From contig CAJOCU010000014.1 of NCBI GenBank assembly GCA_905233765.1, positions 3,224 through 67,223 on the forward strand: a stretch of DNA of 64,000 bases. Direction: 5' to 3'. A model generated the notes under the pieces. It searched no databases. It saw only the letters and a list, made by a program, of their open reading frames with translations, and was not told the DNA's origin. A program made the translations under genes and the position numbers. Positions 37,752 to 45,712 of the stretch are shown here, piece by piece (within the stretch, counting starts at the first letter, position 1; every line of letters starts with the position of its first letter). Source of the stretch: an uncultured Bacteroidaceae bacterium. Lineage in GTDB: Bacteria; Bacteroidota; Bacteroidia; Bacteroidales; Bacteroidaceae.

Positions 37752-39297
37752 TTACAGCAACTTCTTCAGCAAGCTGGTGATGCTGACCTTGTCCTCGATG
37801 ATGCCTTGGAGGTCTGCGATGGGCACACGCTTCTGCTCCATCGTGTCGCGGTCACGCAGGGTGACGCAGTGGTCGTTGAGCGTGTCGTGGTCGATGGTGA
37901 CGCAGTAGGGGCAACCGATGGCATCCATGCGGCGGTAGCGCTTGCCGATGGTGTCCTTCTCGTCGTACTTGCAGTTGAAGTGGAAGCGGAGGTCGTTGAC
38001 AATCTGCTGTGCAATCTCGGGCAGACCGTCCTTCTTCACCAGCGGCAGAACGGCCAGCTTCACGGGAGCCAGGGCTGCCGGCAGACGCAGCACAACGCGG
38101 GTGTCGCCGCCTTCCAGCTGCTCCTCGCAGTAGCTGTGGCACATGACGCTGAGGAACATACGGTCCACGCCGATGGACGTCTCGATGACGAACCGGCGTG
38201 TAGCTCTCGTTGGTCTCTGGGTCGAAGTACTCGATCTTCTTGCCGCTGTACTTGGCGTGCTGGCTGAGGTCGAAGTTCGTGCGGGAGTGGATACCCTCCA
38301 CCTCCTTGAAGCCGAAGGGCATGTGGAACTCGATGTCGGTGGCAGCGTTGGCGTAGTGTGCCAGCTTGTCGTGGTCGTGGAAGCGGTAGTTCTCAGCGCC
38401 GAAGCCCAGAGCCTGGTGCCAGGCCATACGCGTCTGCTTCCACTTCGAGAACCACTCAAGCTCGGTGCCGGGCTTCACGAAGAACTGCATCTCCATCTGC
38501 TCGAACTCGCGCATACGGAAGATGAACTGGCGTGCCACAATCTCATTGCGGAAGGCCTTACCAATCTGTGCGATACCGAAGGGCAGCTTCATGCGGCCCG
38601 TCTTCTGCACGTTCAGGTAGTTCACGAAGATACCCTGTGCCGTCTCAGGACGCAGGTAGATGGTGCTCGTGCCCTCGGCAGTGCTGCCCACCTCGGTCTT
38701 GAACATGAGGTTGAACTGACGCACGTCGGTCCAGTTGCGGGTACCGCTGATGGGGCATACGATCTCCTCGTCGATGATAATCTGCTTCAGCTCGTCCAGG
38801 TCATTGGCATTCATCGCCTTCTGGAAACGCTCGTGCAGGGCGTCGCGCTTCTGCTGGAGCTCGATGACGCGACCGTTGGTGGCGCGGAACTGAGCCTCGT
38901 CGAAGGCTTCGCCGAAACGCTTGGCAGCCTTGGCTACCTCCTTGTCAATCTTCTCGTCGTACTTCGCCATCTGATCCTCGATGAGCACATCGGCGCGGTA
39001 GCGCTTCTTGGAGTCGCGGTTGTCGATGAGGGGGTCGTTGAAGGCGTCCACGTGGCCGCTGGCCTTCCATGTTGTGGGGTGCATGAAGATGGCAGCGTCG
39101 ATGCCGACGATATTCTGGTGCAGCAGCACCATTGACTGCCACCAGTACTGCTTGATATTGTTCTTCAGCTCTACGCCGTTCTGTCCGTAGTCATAGACGG
39201 CGCCGAGGCCATCGTAGATATCACTGGAGGGGAATACGAAACCGTACTCCTTGCAATGCGAAATAATCTTCTTGAAAACGTCTTCTTGTTGTGCCAT
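37752..39297 (-). CDS. glyS: Glycyl-tRNA synthetase (single-chain), one-base frameshift as read
   Basis: Class II synthetase charging tRNA-Gly; corrected length 514 aa, normal. MAQQEDVFKKIISHCKEYGF, GLGAVYDYGQNGVELKNNIK, YLRPETAQGIFVNYLN (motif 2) and QIGKAFRNEI precede a break. After ETNESYTP the frame shifts at 38193-38196 (CCGG where one G is surplus). The next frame carries FVIETSIGVDRMFLSVM (motif 3), CKYDEKDTIGKRYRRMDAIG and the anticodon-binding end. Because this enzyme is essential, an inserted base from sequencing or assembly is the likeliest cause. Confidence 0.92.
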
Positions 39298-39359
39298 GCT
39301 TATTGCGGCTGCGCCGCAGTTTAAAGATTAAAGTGTAGGGTTTAAAGCAAATTCGGGCG

Positions 39360-39367
39360 CAAAGGTA
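39360..39367 (-). promoter_or_regulatory. glyS promoter -7 box
   Basis: TACCTTTG on the minus strand, 62 nt before the glyS ATG. Repeated TTTAAAG words (39320-39349) lie in the leader. Confidence 0.6.
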
Positions 39368-39404
39368 GTGAAAAAGGTGTAAACAACAGCTGCAGAGAGT
39401 AATA

Positions 39405-39449
39405 AAAATATTTAAATCGCCTGCATCGGGGAATCCCAATGCAGGCGAT
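39405..39449 (-). terminator. Ferredoxin gene terminator
   Basis: ATCGCCTGCAT and its complement (39416-39426, 39439-39449) form an 11-bp stem. It is followed on the minus strand by TTTAAATATTTTTATT. Confidence 0.75.
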
Positions 39450-39470
39450 GTGCTGTTGATGTGCTGCGGA

Positions 39471-39635
39471 TTAGAGGCTGATAGCGCCGGAGGGGCAAGC
39501 ATCAGCGCAGGTGCCACACTCTGTGCACTCGTCGGGGTTGATGCTGTAGATGTCGCCTTCAGAGATAGCGCCAACGGGGCATTCATCGATGCAGGTGCCG
39601 CAAGCAACGCAGTCTTCACTAATTACGTAAGCCAT
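39471..39635 (-). CDS. 2x[4Fe-4S] ferredoxin
   Basis: A 54-aa bacterial-type ferredoxin, a soluble low-potential electron carrier. Two CxxCxxCxxxCP motifs are intact: CVACGTCIDECP and CTECGTCADACP, with near-perfect internal symmetry (GAIS after each). Its own promoter (39679-39710) and terminator make it a single-gene unit. Likely partner of pyruvate:ferredoxin oxidoreductase or Rnf elsewhere in the genome. Missed by size-limited gene callers. Confidence 0.95.
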   Translation of the reverse strand: MAYVISEDCVACGTCIDECPVGAISEGDIYSINPDECTECGTCADACPSGAISL

Positions 39636-39678
39636 AATGGTAGAATGTTTTAAATGAATAATCGTTTGATTTGCGTGG

Positions 39679-39710
39679 CAAAAGTACTTACTTTTAGTGA
39701 TTCCCGCAAA
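39679..39710 (-). promoter_or_regulatory. Ferredoxin promoter
   Basis: TTTG (39707-39710), 20-nt gap, TACTTTTG (39679-39686) on the minus strand. Confidence 0.75.
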
Positions 39711-39763
39711 TAATCCGCCAACTTTTTCGTGCTCGCGTACCTAAAAATAATGACGCCATTCCC

Positions 39764-40786
39764 TTAATCGCCTCGGCGGGCTCTCTTGGCAGCCTTCTCA
39801 GCTTCCTTGGCAGCTCGCTCCTGTTCCTTCATCTCTTTGCGTATGGCTTCAGCCTCTCGCTTCATGCGTTCTGCCTCTTGTTTCTGGAGTGTAGCCTGAC
39901 GTTTCAGCTCTTCAGATTGTCGTCGCTGTTCAGCCTCGATGCGTTTCTTCTCCAGGGCGATTGTTTTCTTGCGAGCTGCAGCCTCGCGCTTTAGTTCCTT
40001 GGCTTCACGCTTGAGTTCTTCCGCCTCTAGGCGCTTATCCTCGGCAGCCGACCGGATATCGCGCGATTCCTGTTGGATGCGAAGGGCAGCGTCGCGTTGC
40101 AAACTGGAGGTTTCCTTGCGTCGCTGCTTGGCTTCCTTTTCTTTTTCGCGTGCCAGCTTCTTGGCTTCTTGCGCAGCCTGTTTTGCTTCCTTGATGGCCT
40201 GTTTGCGTGCTTTGGCCTCTTCTTTCATCTCGCGTGCTCGTTGCTTCATGAGGGCCGCCTCTCGCTGGCGCTCCGCTTTTTCCAGCTTTTTGGCTGCTTT
40301 CTCAGCTTCTTTCTCCGCCTTTTCGCGGGCACGTTCTACCTTCCTCTGGGCGCGGTCCAGTCGCTCCTGCGCTTTGCTATCGAGCATAGTTTGTGCGGCG
40401 ATGGGGGCAGCCACAGCCTGGTAGGAGGTTGTCTGTCGGGGTGATTGGTAAGAGCTTGTTTGTCGAGTCGATTGGTAGGAGGTCGCTTGCCGAGGTGATT
40501 GATAGGACGCTGTCTGACGTGAGGTCGTGCCTCCTCCCACACACTGCGGGCAGGGATCCAACCCTTTGCTCTTCGCTGTCGTCGGTGTCACGGGCATGAC
40601 AACTCCCGCACACCCCTTAAGCATTTCGCAAGTTTTCGTTTTATGGTAGCATCCATCTGTGCTGCCCGTACAATAATACACCAACCCAGGAGCTGACTGC
40701 GCCTCGGGGTGCGCTACTGCCCATGGGTTGCTGAGGAAGCCCAGTAACCAGACAGTCAATAGGTAATGGAAACGGGGCAGTTTCAT
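39764..40786 (-). CDS. Secreted protein with Cys/His motif, SYQSPRQT repeats and a long charged helix
   Basis: A 340-aa protein not assigned to a named family. The start at 40786 gives MKLPRFHYLLTVWLLGFLSNPWAVA, a signal peptide; the frame is open further up but runs through tRNA-Lys. Residues about 30-80 hold a probable metal site: YYCTGSTDGCYHKTKTCEML, KGCAGVV and DPCPQC. Four to five copies of an eight-residue SYQSPRQT-like repeat follow (about 85-125). Some 215 residues made almost wholly of Ala, Glu, Lys and Arg follow, predicted to be one extended helix or coiled coil. It begins 11 nt after tRNA-Lys and probably shares its promoter. Confidence 0.7.
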   Translation of the reverse strand: MKLPRFHYLLTVWLLGFLSNPWAVAHPEAQSAPGLVYYCTGSTDGCYHKTKTCEMLKGCAGVVMPVTPTTAKSKGLDPCPQCVGGGTTSRQTASYQSPRQATSYQSTRQTSSYQSPRQTTSYQAVAAPIAAQTMLDSKAQERLDRAQRKVERAREKAEKEAEKAAKKLEKAERQREAALMKQRAREMKEEAKARKQAIKEAKQAAQEAKKLAREKEKEAKQRRKETSSLQRDAALRIQQESRDIRSAAEDKRLEAEELKREAKELKREAAARKKTIALEKKRIEAEQRRQSEELKRQATLQKQEAERMKREAEAIRKEMKEQERAAKEAEKAAKRARRGD

Positions 40787-40797
40787 AAAAATGGAGG

Positions 40798-40870
40798 TGA
40801 TCCGCTTGGGGCTCGAACCCAAGACCCCAACATTAAAAGTGTTGTGCTCTACCTGCTGAGCTAGCGGATC
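40798..40870 (-). tRNA. tRNA-Lys (TTT)
   Basis: 73 nt. Acceptor GATCCGC/GCGGATC, D arm GCTC/GAGC, anticodon stem CAACA/TGTTG with loop CTTTTAA (anticodon TTT), T loop TTCGAGC. CCA is not encoded. A protein gene starts 11 nt downstream. Confidence 0.96.
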
Positions 40871-40910
40871 TTTGTGGCTCGCAAAAGCGGTGCTTGCCGT
40901 TTTTGCGCGG

Positions 40911-40941
40911 CAAAGGTACGTAGTTTTTATGACACGACCAA
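40911..40941 (-). promoter_or_regulatory. tRNA-Lys promoter
   Basis: TTG (40939-40941), 20-nt gap, TACCTTTG (40911-40918) on the minus strand. Confidence 0.7.
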
Positions 40942-40953
40942 CTTTTTCTCTGC

Positions 40954-40990
40954 TTTTTTGCGGATAGTCACTGCAAAAGTAGTATCTTTG
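40954..40990 (+). promoter_or_regulatory. Promoter of the flippase/Wzi fusion gene
   Basis: TTTTTTG (40954-40960), 22-nt gap, TATCTTTG (40983-40990). The ATG is 16 nt further at 41007, so the leader is about 10 nt. Confidence 0.65.
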
Positions 40991-41006
40991 CAGCGAATTA
41001 TTCCTT

Positions 41007-43499
41007 ATGCGTTCACGAATCAAGAACATACTCTTCTTCATTGGATTGGCCTCGGTCGTGGTGATGCTCGTCACGTTCGATGTCAGTTGGGACGTCATGT
41101 GGGCGAACCTCACCCACGCCGGCTATTGGCTATTGGCCATCGTGGGATTGTGGTGTGTGCTCTATACGCTGAACACCCTCACCTGGTGGTTGATTCTCCG
41201 TGAGACCGGTCCTGTTGGCATCACGTTCTTTCAATTGTTGAAGGTGACCGTGTCGGCTTTTGCGCTGAACTTTTCCACGCCTGTCGGTCTTCTGGGTGGT
41301 GAGCCCTACAAGATCATGGAGCTATCCCCTGTCGTGGGAACCCAGCGAGCCACCTCGTCTGTATTGTTGTTTGCCATGATGCATATCTTCGCACATTTTT
41401 GCTATTGGGTGACAGCCATTGTGCTGTGGCTGTTGCTGAAGCCTATGACGGTGGCGATAGCCATTCTGCTGACCGCTGCCGCACTCTTCTGTGCGGGTGG
41501 CATCTATTTGTTCCTGCGGGGTTACCGTTATGGTTTGGTGGTGCGTGGTGTCCGTTGGCTGGGCCATATCCCAGGCTTGCGGGGTTGGGCCCGTCGCTTC
41601 GGCGATAGCCACGAGGATTCGTTGCGGAACATCGACCGTCAGATAGCAGCCCTTCACAGCCAGAGCCGTCGTTCGTTCTATGTCTCGCTGCTGTTGGAGT
41701 ATGTGGGCCGTGTCATGCAGTCGTTGGAGATCATGTTCATGCTCCTGCTCGTAGGCGCGGAATGCAGTTGGATGACGTTTGTTGACAGCCTCCTGATCCT
41801 TGCTTTCACCTCTCTCTTTGCCAACCTGCTGGGCTTTATGCCTATGCAACTCGGCGGTCGCGAGGGCGGTTTTGCCATGTCCACGGCGCAGCTCGGTCTC
41901 ACGGGCGGCACGGGCCTCTTCATCTCCATTATCTGCCGCGTGCGCGAATTGTTCTTCACGATCATCGGTCTGGCCCTAATGAAGGTCCCCGTGCGCCGTT
42001 GTGCCGGCCTTGCCTTGCTTTTCATCGCCACCTCGGTGATGGCCGAGGAGCGCGACAGCACACGCCGCGACTGGTTGGCCGAGACTCAGCTCACCCTTGA
42101 GGCTTCGGGCACGGCATCCGTCGGCGACTTTGCACCCTTGTGGCTCACGGCCAACCGTTATGGTCTGAGTAGCACAGCACCTTATTCAATATACGCACGC
42201 GCGCGTATAGAACGCGACATTGCCGCTGACTCGCTGCGCAAATGGCGCTTAGGCTATGGCCTTGACCTGGCCGTTGCTGCAGGCCACGAGCGTGTGGGTA
42301 TCGTGCAGCAGGCCTATGTCGAGGGCGCTTGGAAATGTCTTCGTCTCACCCTGGGTGCCAAGCAGCTGCCGTTGGAGACCCAGAACCCGGAGCTCAGCAG
42401 CGGTGCCATGTCAGCCGGCATCAATGCCCGTCCCATCCCCCAGGCCCGTCTGGACATCGACTGGTTTGCCATCCCCGGCACCAAGGGCTGGTGGAAGTGG
42501 AAGCTCGCTGGCGCCTATGGCTGGTTCACCGATGGACGTTGGCAGGAAGGATGGGTGGCCGACGGCACGCGCTATGCCCGCCACGCCCTCTACCACGAGA
42601 AGAGCCTCTATTGGCAGTTCGGTCGCGAGGATGTCTTCCCCCTTACCTATGAGATAGGGCTTCGCATGATGGCGATGTTCGGCGGCACCAGCTACAATGT
42701 GCAGACCGTCCGCGCCAACGATGGCGTCAAGACGACCTATGAGCACAACAGCGGTCTCCGCGCCTACTGGGATGCACTCCTCTGCCGAGGCAGCGACGCC
42801 ACCGACGGCAGCAACCCCAACGTCTCGGGCAACCACCTCGGCAGCTATGTGATGCAGCTGAAGTACCACGGCTCCCGCTGGCAGGCCCGCGCCTATTGGG
42901 AGCGTTTCTTCGAGGATCATTCGATGCTCACCGTGCAGTACGGCCTCAGCGATATGCTCATCGGTGGCGAGGTGATCCTGCCCCGTAACCCCTACCTCAC
43001 CGCTGTCGTGCTTGAATACCTCACGACCACCTACCAGAGTGGCGCCGTCTATCATGATGCCACCGCCAGTATCCCTGACCAAATCTCCGGCCGCGACGAC
43101 TACTACAACCACCTTCATTATCCTGGGTGGCAGCACTACGGCCAGACCTTCGGCAATCCCCTCATCACGTCGCCGCTCTACAACGATGCCTTGGGACACG
43201 ATCACGTCCTCCGCTTCTACAACAACCGCGTCAAGGCGTGGCACGTAGGTCTCTCCGGCGACCCCTCCAGGGAGTGGCACTGGCGCGTGCTGGCCTCCTT
43301 CTCTCGCAACTGGGGCACCTATGACACCCCCTTTGAAGGGTGCAAACGCGAGCTCTACACCTTCGCCGAAGCCACCTATCGTCCCCGTTGGGCGCGAGGG
43401 TGGGAGGGAGCCCTGGGCATTGCCCTCGACCATGGCGGCCTCATCGGCAACAGCTATGGTGGCCAGCTCACCATCCGCAAGCAGCTGCGGCTGAAGTGA
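41007..43499 (+). CDS. In-frame fusion of a flippase-like membrane protein (LPG_synthase_TM) and a Wzi-like outer-membrane barrel
   Basis: One 830-aa frame with two complete proteins. Residues 1-324 are an inner-membrane protein with about eight helices of the lysylphosphatidylglycerol-synthase TM/flippase-like family (ALNFSTPVGLLGGEPYKI, GFMPMQLGGREGGFAMS). At M325 (ATG at 41979) begins a classic signal peptide, MKVPVRRCAGLALLFIATSV with cleavage near MAEE. Residues about 347-830 resemble capsule-assembly Wzi-type barrels (WLTANRYGL, LRLTLGAKQLP, GGQLTIRKQLRLK end strand). Wzi-type proteins are about 500 aa, the size of this part. I infer two genes joined by loss of a stop codon, with internal initiation or cleavage needed for correct sorting. 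Confidence 0.8.
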   Translation: MRSRIKNILFFIGLASVVVMLVTFDVSWDVMWANLTHAGYWLLAIVGLWCVLYTLNTLTWWLILRETGPVGITFFQLLKVTVSAFALNFSTPVGLLGGEPYKIMELSPVVGTQRATSSVLLFAMMHIFAHFCYWVTAIVLWLLLKPMTVAIAILLTAAALFCAGGIYLFLRGYRYGLVVRGVRWLGHIPGLRGWARRFGDSHEDSLRNIDRQIAALHSQSRRSFYVSLLLEYVGRVMQSLEIMFMLLLVGAECSWMTFVDSLLILAFTSLFANLLGFMPMQLGGREGGFAMSTAQLGLTGGTGLFISIICRVRELFFTIIGLALMKVPVRRCAGLALLFIATSVMAEERDSTRRDWLAETQLTLEASGTASVGDFAPLWLTANRYGLSSTAPYSIYARARIERDIAADSLRKWRLGYGLDLAVAAGHERVGIVQQAYVEGAWKCLRLTLGAKQLPLETQNPELSSGAMSAGINARPIPQARLDIDWFAIPGTKGWWKWKLAGAYGWFTDGRWQEGWVADGTRYARHALYHEKSLYWQFGREDVFPLTYEIGLRMMAMFGGTSYNVQTVRANDGVKTTYEHNSGLRAYWDALLCRGSDATDGSNPNVSGNHLGSYVMQLKYHGSRWQARAYWERFFEDHSMLTVQYGLSDMLIGGEVILPRNPYLTAVVLEYLTTTYQSGAVYHDATASIPDQISGRDDYYNHLHYPGWQHYGQTFGNPLITSPLYNDALGHDHVLRFYNNRVKAWHVGLSGDPSREWHWRVLASFSRNWGTYDTPFEGCKRELYTFAEATYRPRWARGWEGALGIALDHGGLIGNSYGGQLTIRKQLRLK

Positions 43500-43567
43500 G
43501 TTCTTCAAGCGTGAAGCGTCGCAAGCGCCGAGCGGATAGTTGACATTTGATAGCTTAAAGTTTAAAG

Positions 43568-44023
43568 ATGAACAAGATATTCTTCATTCTTCATTCTTCA
43601 TTCTTCATTTCCTTCTTGCTGCTCTTGACCAGCTGCGACAAGGTCCCCATCAATGGCGACCTCGATGGCCAGTGGCAGCTCACCACCGTGCAGACACCCG
43701 AGGTCACGCGCGACATGAAACCCTTGTGCGCCTACCTCTGCATCCAGCTACACCTGAGCCAGTGGGACTATGCCGGCAACCGTTTCTTTGCCCATTTCGT
43801 GCACGAGGGCGACAGCATCCGCTTCTATGACTTCGCCCATGCCTCGCTCCACCGTTCCAAGGCCGACGACAACGAGATGATCACCGAGCAGGAGATGCGC
43901 GACGGCATCATGGATGCTTGGGGAATTCACAACCTTGATGCCCGCTACCGTGTACGGCAGCTCGACGGCGAGGCCTTGGTGCTCGAACGTGCCGACACGA
44001 CGATCTCTTTTGTGAAACTATGA
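43568..44023 (+). CDS. Lipocalin-like lipoprotein (DUF4847-like)
   Basis: A 151-aa lipoprotein; the signal MNKIFFILHSSFFISFLLL ends in the lipobox LLTSC. The mature part opens with INGDLDGQWQLTTVQT, the usual beginning of small Bacteroidetes lipocalin-like domains. RYRVRQLDGEALVLERAD near the end fits the same fold. Function unknown. The hydrophobic signal core is encoded by a tandem ATTCTTC repeat. It lies 68 nt after the fusion gene and 15 nt before the phosphatidyltransferase, so it probably belongs to one envelope operon. Confidence 0.75.
   Translation: MNKIFFILHSSFFISFLLLLTSCDKVPINGDLDGQWQLTTVQTPEVTRDMKPLCAYLCIQLHLSQWDYAGNRFFAHFVHEGDSIRFYDFAHASLHRSKADDNEMITEQEMRDGIMDAWGIHNLDARYRVRQLDGEALVLERADTTISFVKL
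43580..43610. repeat. ATTCTTC tandem repeat inside a lipoprotein signal sequence
   Basis: Four units of the 7-nt word ATTCTTC in tandem, from codon 5 of the lipoprotein gene. In the reading frame they encode FFILHSSFFI. Confidence 0.85.
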
Positions 44024-44038
44024 TTACAGTCTCCTGAT

Positions 44039-45004
44039 ATGGAACCCATAAAACCTTCATTCTTGGATCGCGTGCGTGCCACGATGAAGTCCGGCGACAC
44101 AGAGGGCCGCTTTGAACTCCTCTTCACTCGCACGCCCGGCTACCTGTGGGCCTTGTTCTTCAAGGTGCTCCACATCCATCCCATCGCTGTGACGCTGGTG
44201 AGCATCGTGCTGGGCGCCGGTTCGGCTTTCTTCTTCGTGAAGACCGACCTCACGAGCAACCTCATTGCTGTGGCGCTCCTCGTCACGGCCAACTGGTTCG
44301 ACTGTGCCGACGGTCAGCTCGCCCGTCTGACAGGTCAGAAGACACTCATCGGTCGCATCCTCGACGGTTTCGCCGGCGACGTGTGGTTCCAGTTCATCTA
44401 TGTTGCCATCGCCCTCCGTCTCACCCCTTGGTTTGCCGACCTCGGCGGCTGGCCGTGCGTGGTGGCAGGCTGGTTCTTCGGTGCCTATGCCGGCTACTGG
44501 TGCCATGTGCGCCAGGCCAACCTCGCCGACTACTATCGCAACCAGCACCTCTACTTCCAACTGGGCCGTAGCCGCAGCGAGCTCGATCGCAGCCGTCAGC
44601 TCACCGCCCGTTACGACAGCCTCCGCTGGCGCAGTGCCGACTGGTTCGAGAAGCTCTACCTCTTCTTCTACATCCGCTACACTCTGCGCCAGGAGCACAT
44701 GACACCTCGTTGCCAGGAGATGCTCGACCTCATGCAGGCCACCTATGGCGACGATATCCCCGCCGACCTCCGTCAGGAGTTCTGCCGCCGTAGCAAGCCG
44801 ATGATGCCCGCCTGCCAGCTTCTCACCTTCGACCTTCGCATCTTCGTGCTCTATGTCAGCGCGTTGCTCAATATCATCTGGCTCTACTGGCTCTTCGAGG
44901 GCACAGTCCTCCAGCTCATCTTCCTGCGTCTGCGCCGTCAGCACGAGCAGCTCTGCAGCGACCTCACCCGCCAGATCCAGACCTCAACATCCACTCCCGC
45001 ATGA
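44039..45004 (+). CDS. CDP-alcohol phosphatidyltransferase family protein
   Basis: A 321-aa membrane enzyme expected to transfer a phospho-alcohol group from a CDP-activated donor. The family motif is visible as D88-CA-D91-G-QL-A95-R96 with G105 and D109. The last catalytic aspartate appears at 114 instead of 113 (LDGFAGD), a spacing change worth noting. It has five to six hydrophobic segments and a long cytoplasmic tail. It overlaps ispD by ATGA, so the adjacent cytidylyltransferase-fold protein might supply its CDP-alcohol rather than serve only isoprenoid synthesis. Product unknown. Confidence 0.82.
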   Translation: MEPIKPSFLDRVRATMKSGDTEGRFELLFTRTPGYLWALFFKVLHIHPIAVTLVSIVLGAGSAFFFVKTDLTSNLIAVALLVTANWFDCADGQLARLTGQKTLIGRILDGFAGDVWFQFIYVAIALRLTPWFADLGGWPCVVAGWFFGAYAGYWCHVRQANLADYYRNQHLYFQLGRSRSELDRSRQLTARYDSLRWRSADWFEKLYLFFYIRYTLRQEHMTPRCQEMLDLMQATYGDDIPADLRQEFCRRSKPMMPACQLLTFDLRIFVLYVSALLNIIWLYWLFEGTVLQLIFLRLRRQHEQLCSDLTRQIQTSTSTPA

Positions 45005-45705
45005 ATCAACCACAGAATATCGTTCTCATCCTGGCCGGCGGCGAGGGCACCCGTGCCCAGCAGGCCGTGCCCAAGCAGTACGTGCAGATTGAAGGCATCC
45101 CCGTGCTGGCCTACACCCTTCGCACCTTCGACCGTCACCCCCTCATCGATGCCATCTATGTCGTCTGTCGCGACAAGTGGCGCCCCTATGTGGAGCGCTT
45201 CACCACCGAGTTGGGTTTCGACAAGTTCCGCGGCACCTTCCCCGCCGGCGACAGCAGCATCGAATCCATCCGCAATGGCGTCGCAGGCCTGCAACCGCTC
45301 GTGTCCGCTGATGCCATTGTCCTCGTTCACGACGGTGTGCGTCCGCTCGTGTCGGCCGATGTCATCAGCGATAGCATCCGTGTCTGCCGCCAGCATGGCA
45401 ATGCCATTGCCGCCATGCAAGGCGAGGAGGCTTATATGGCCGGCGATGCCGAGAAGGCCGTGGAGATGATCCCTCGCGAGCAGCTGTGGGGCGCTCAGAC
45501 CCCCCACACCTTCCCCCTCTCCACCCTCGTGGAGGCCTTCGCCGATGCCGACCGTCGCGGCCTCGCCCAGTCGCAGTCGCTCTACACCCTCATGGCGGAG
45601 CTCGGCCACTGGCCCCTCTACAAGTCTCGCGGCGAGCGTGTCAATATCAAGATCACCAACCCCGAGGACATCTGGCTCTTCAGCCGCCTCGCAAGCGTAC
45701 TATAA
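45001..45705 (+). CDS. ispD: 2-C-methyl-D-erythritol 4-phosphate cytidylyltransferase (IspD family)
   Basis: A 234-aa nucleotidyltransferase making CDP-methylerythritol in the MEP isoprenoid pathway. VLILAGGEGTRAQQAVPKQY is the CTP-binding loop (RAQQ...PKQ instead of the more usual RxxxxxPKQ). DAIVLVHDGVRPLVSADVI and AQTPHTFPLSTL are conserved. The start overlaps the preceding stop (ATGA). Because of its partner, a role in making another CDP-alcohol (for example a TarI-like CDP-ribitol enzyme) is an alternative. Confidence 0.85.
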   Translation: MNQPQNIVLILAGGEGTRAQQAVPKQYVQIEGIPVLAYTLRTFDRHPLIDAIYVVCRDKWRPYVERFTTELGFDKFRGTFPAGDSSIESIRNGVAGLQPLVSADAIVLVHDGVRPLVSADVISDSIRVCRQHGNAIAAMQGEEAYMAGDAEKAVEMIPREQLWGAQTPHTFPLSTLVEAFADADRRGLAQSQSLYTLMAELGHWPLYKSRGERVNIKITNPEDIWLFSRLASVL

Positions 45706-45712
45706 ACACTCG

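Noticed and set aside
40871..41113. Longer N-terminus for the charged-helix protein
   Set aside because: The extension would run through tRNA-Lys and its promoter; the signal peptide at 40786 is clear.
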